Shown here piece after piece: positions 62,120 to 64,000 of a DNA stretch of 64,000 bases. Position 1 is the first letter of the stretch; each line of letters starts with the position of its first letter. The notes under the pieces are model-generated. The model was not told the DNA's origin. It searched no databases and was given only the letters and a program-made list of their open reading frames with translations. Position numbers and translations under genes: made by a program. Source of the stretch: Plasmodium relictum (Eukaryota; Apicomplexa; Aconoidasida; Haemosporida; Plasmodiidae); the NCBI RefSeq assembly GCF_900005765.1, contig NC_041692.1, forward strand, positions 2,232,001 through 2,296,000, given 5' to 3'.

Positions 62120-62310
62120 TAAATTAAATGCATTAAATTGAGTTCTCTAAATTAAATTCAATTAAATTCACTAAATTGAACTCAATTAAATTCCCTAAAT
62201 TGAACTCAAATTCAATAAATTGAGTTCATTAAATTAAATCAATTAAATTAAATTCAATAAATTAAATACTCTAAATTGATTTCACTAAATTAATCGCATT
62301 AAATTAACTA
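62120..62310. repeat. AAATTGA/ATTAAATTC minisatellite
   Basis: Degenerate tandem array. Two near-perfect copies of a 24-bp unit (ATTAAATTCACTAAATTGAA + CTCA) are followed and preceded by diverged copies, and the array ends at a GC-richer end (TCACGCACACTACAATACGT). Confidence 0.9.
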
Positions 62311-62832
62311 AATCACGCACACTACAATACGTACACTATATGTACAAAAAAAAAAAAAAAATAATTTTTTTTTTTCATTTTTTTTGCAATATTAGGATAT
62401 GTTTTTTCTTTTTAATGAAGAAATACACTGCTGAGTAAAAGATAACAATTTTTATCTGAGAACAATTATAATGTAAATATATGGGGATTTTTATTAAACT
62501 ATATGAATTAGTACAAGAAATTAGTTTGTATGTTAATAATATATAAAATATTAAATAAATATATTTTATATAAAAGGACTTTTTACTTTTTAAAGAAATA
62601 ACTTTATTTCATCTAATATAGTTGCTTAATTTAGTTTATTGTTATCCTTTCATAAAACAATAGTTATTAAATTATAAATAAAATAGTAAGTTAGCTATGC
62701 ATGCTTGACACTTTAGAAAATATCTTAAATAGCTAGTTTAAAAAAAAAATTTTATTTTATTTTTTTTTTTTGGTAAACTTTTTAAGTAATCTTGATAAAA
62801 AAATCACTTATGGTTATAAAAGATTATTTCGT

Positions 62833-62865
62833 AAGTATTCAAATATTTTTATTAATTGAATACTT
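62833..62865. repeat. Inverted repeat, 10-bp perfect arms
   Basis: AAGTATTCAA and TTGAATACTT are separated by 13 bases and can form a hairpin. No associated gene is seen. Confidence 0.8.
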
Positions 62866-64000
62866 GGTCTTTAATAAAAATTTTTAAAATTTTATAAAAT
62901 TTATTTAAACATCTTATAAATTAGTGTGCTAGATATTAATAAAATATTAAATAAAAATAATTTATTTAAAAAATTGCAAAATCATATAAAATAAACTAAT
63001 TATTTCATGTTATATACTGTAATTATGATAAAATTACGTAGTTTAAAATAAGTATTTTCTACGATAAAAAAAAAATTAGTAGAGATCATTACAAATACTC
63101 TTTATTGATTTATTATTCAATACTCATATAAAAGTCATTAAAGACATAATTAATAAAACAGTAATGTAATAAATATAGTGTGCAATTTTATGAAAAATAA
63201 AAAAAGTAAGGATAATTATACATATTCTTTATTAATTTGACTATTCAGTATACTGAAACAGAGTATGAATATCCAATTAATAATTTAATGTACAAATCAA
63301 TATAAATATTTAATATCTGACAACATACAAGCACCTTAATCATTAGTATATTATCATAAAAAAAGAAGTATTTTAATAAACAAAAATTCAAGTAATAAAG
63401 TGCTAATACATAATATGAAAAGGATAATACTTATGTTTTATTTAAAAAAATATATATTCTTTAAAAAAAAAGATTTATAATAAAGTAACGATCGTAAAAT
63501 AGAAAATATAAGTTTTGAGAATTTAATTATACAAAAGAATGCATGCTAAGAAAAAGGATATAATATGTAGATTTTCTGTATTTTGAAAAATAAAATATTC
63601 TCTTTCAAAATTTACTATTAAATCCTACTTTATTTATATTTACTTTTTTTTTTTTTAGGTAAGACATATTTTTAAAAATTTGTATAGATTCAATTTTTTT
63701 AATGATTTTACTTGTCATTCCTCTTAAGCAATATTCTAATTGAATATTTTAAAAATATATATTTTTAAACAAAATAAAATTAAAATATTTCAAATTTATA
63801 TATAATATATAAAAATAGAATATGTATAATATATTAAAAATAAATAAAAATGAAGAATAATTATCAATAAAAAAATTAGTAGTTAAAACTAACTTAATAT
63901 TAACACATAACATAGCACTTTAGTTTTTTTTTAAATGAAGTTAATGCATACTATAAAAGGAAATACTAAACACCACATTATTCTGGAATTTTACGAGTTA

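Larger units (their letters stand above)
60892..64000. other. Gene-free 3.1 kb at the window end
   Basis: No frame above 60 residues and no splice-compatible coding words that I can support. It holds an 8-bp tandem repeat (61,070-61,147), a 24-bp-type minisatellite (about 62,120-62,310), a 10-bp inverted repeat (62,833-62,865) and a diverged direct duplication (63,070-63,250). It should contain the promoter of the secreted-protein gene. Confidence 0.6.

Noticed and set aside
60892-64000. Centromere
   Set aside because: A/T-rich with repeats, but the matching block of P. falciparum chromosome 12 lies, as I recall, well away from the centromere, and the composition is not clearly more extreme than other gaps here.
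1-64000. Retroelement, DNA transposon, CRISPR array or subtelomeric multigene family
   Set aside because: No reverse transcriptase, integrase, transposase, long terminal repeats, spaced direct repeats or var/pir-type genes were seen.

Overview
The window is nuclear DNA of a malaria parasite (Plasmodium or a very close haemosporidian). Base composition is extremely A+T-rich. Short introns end in T-rich acceptors, poly-A/T and (AT)n tracts are everywhere, and proteins carry Lys/Asn/Glu/Asp low-complexity insertions. The content includes apicomplexan items such as an alveolin-like protein and apicoplast-type leaders. Species cannot be fixed from sequence alone. The gene order and strands (prenyltransferase alpha, RPS17, Rab GDI, small TIM, syntaxin 16, SNU23, SNF7, eIF1, E2-like, WD40, C2 protein, MnmG, NAA15, TFB2) match, as I remember it, a block on the right half of P. 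falciparum chromosome 12 (about PFL2050w to PFL2135c). This is therefore a core chromosome-internal region, not a subtelomere.

I support 19 protein-coding genes and one strong RNA-gene candidate. Eleven of the genes are spliced, and their exons were joined by hand using GT/AG sites and codon phase. Positions 1-12,700 hold trafficking and housekeeping genes: protein prenyltransferase alpha, ribosomal protein S17, Rab GDI, a TIM8-like small Tim, syntaxin 16, SNU23 and a small OST5/TMEM258-like gene. Positions 13,600-30,000 hold a 77-residue orphan, an alveolin-like protein, an eight-exon SNF7/VPS32 gene, eIF1, an FTS/AKTIP-like inactive E2 and a WDR82/Swd2-like protein. Positions 31,400-42,100 hold a six-exon CEP76-like C2/transglutaminase-fold protein of about 1,767 residues with a long Arg/Lys-Glu helix, and an organelle-targeted MnmG whose first exon encodes the leader. 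Positions 43,500-61,000 hold NAA15, TFIIH TFB2, a U3 snoRNA candidate, an RRM+S1(+SAP-like) protein with an N-terminal leader, and a secreted protein of unknown function. The last 3 kb hold no gene I can recognise, only minisatellites and hairpin-forming sequence.

The genes do not form operons. Several share themes: vesicle traffic (prenyltransferase, GDI, syntaxin 16, SNF7, FTS), gene expression (S17, eIF1, SNU23, WDR82, TFB2, NAA15, U3) and probable organelle RNA biology (MnmG, RRM-S1 protein). The least described items are the U3 candidate with a GC-rich element behind it, the FTS homolog, the CEP76-like protein and the tiny OST5-like gene. I saw no transposon, retroelement, CRISPR array or tRNA gene.
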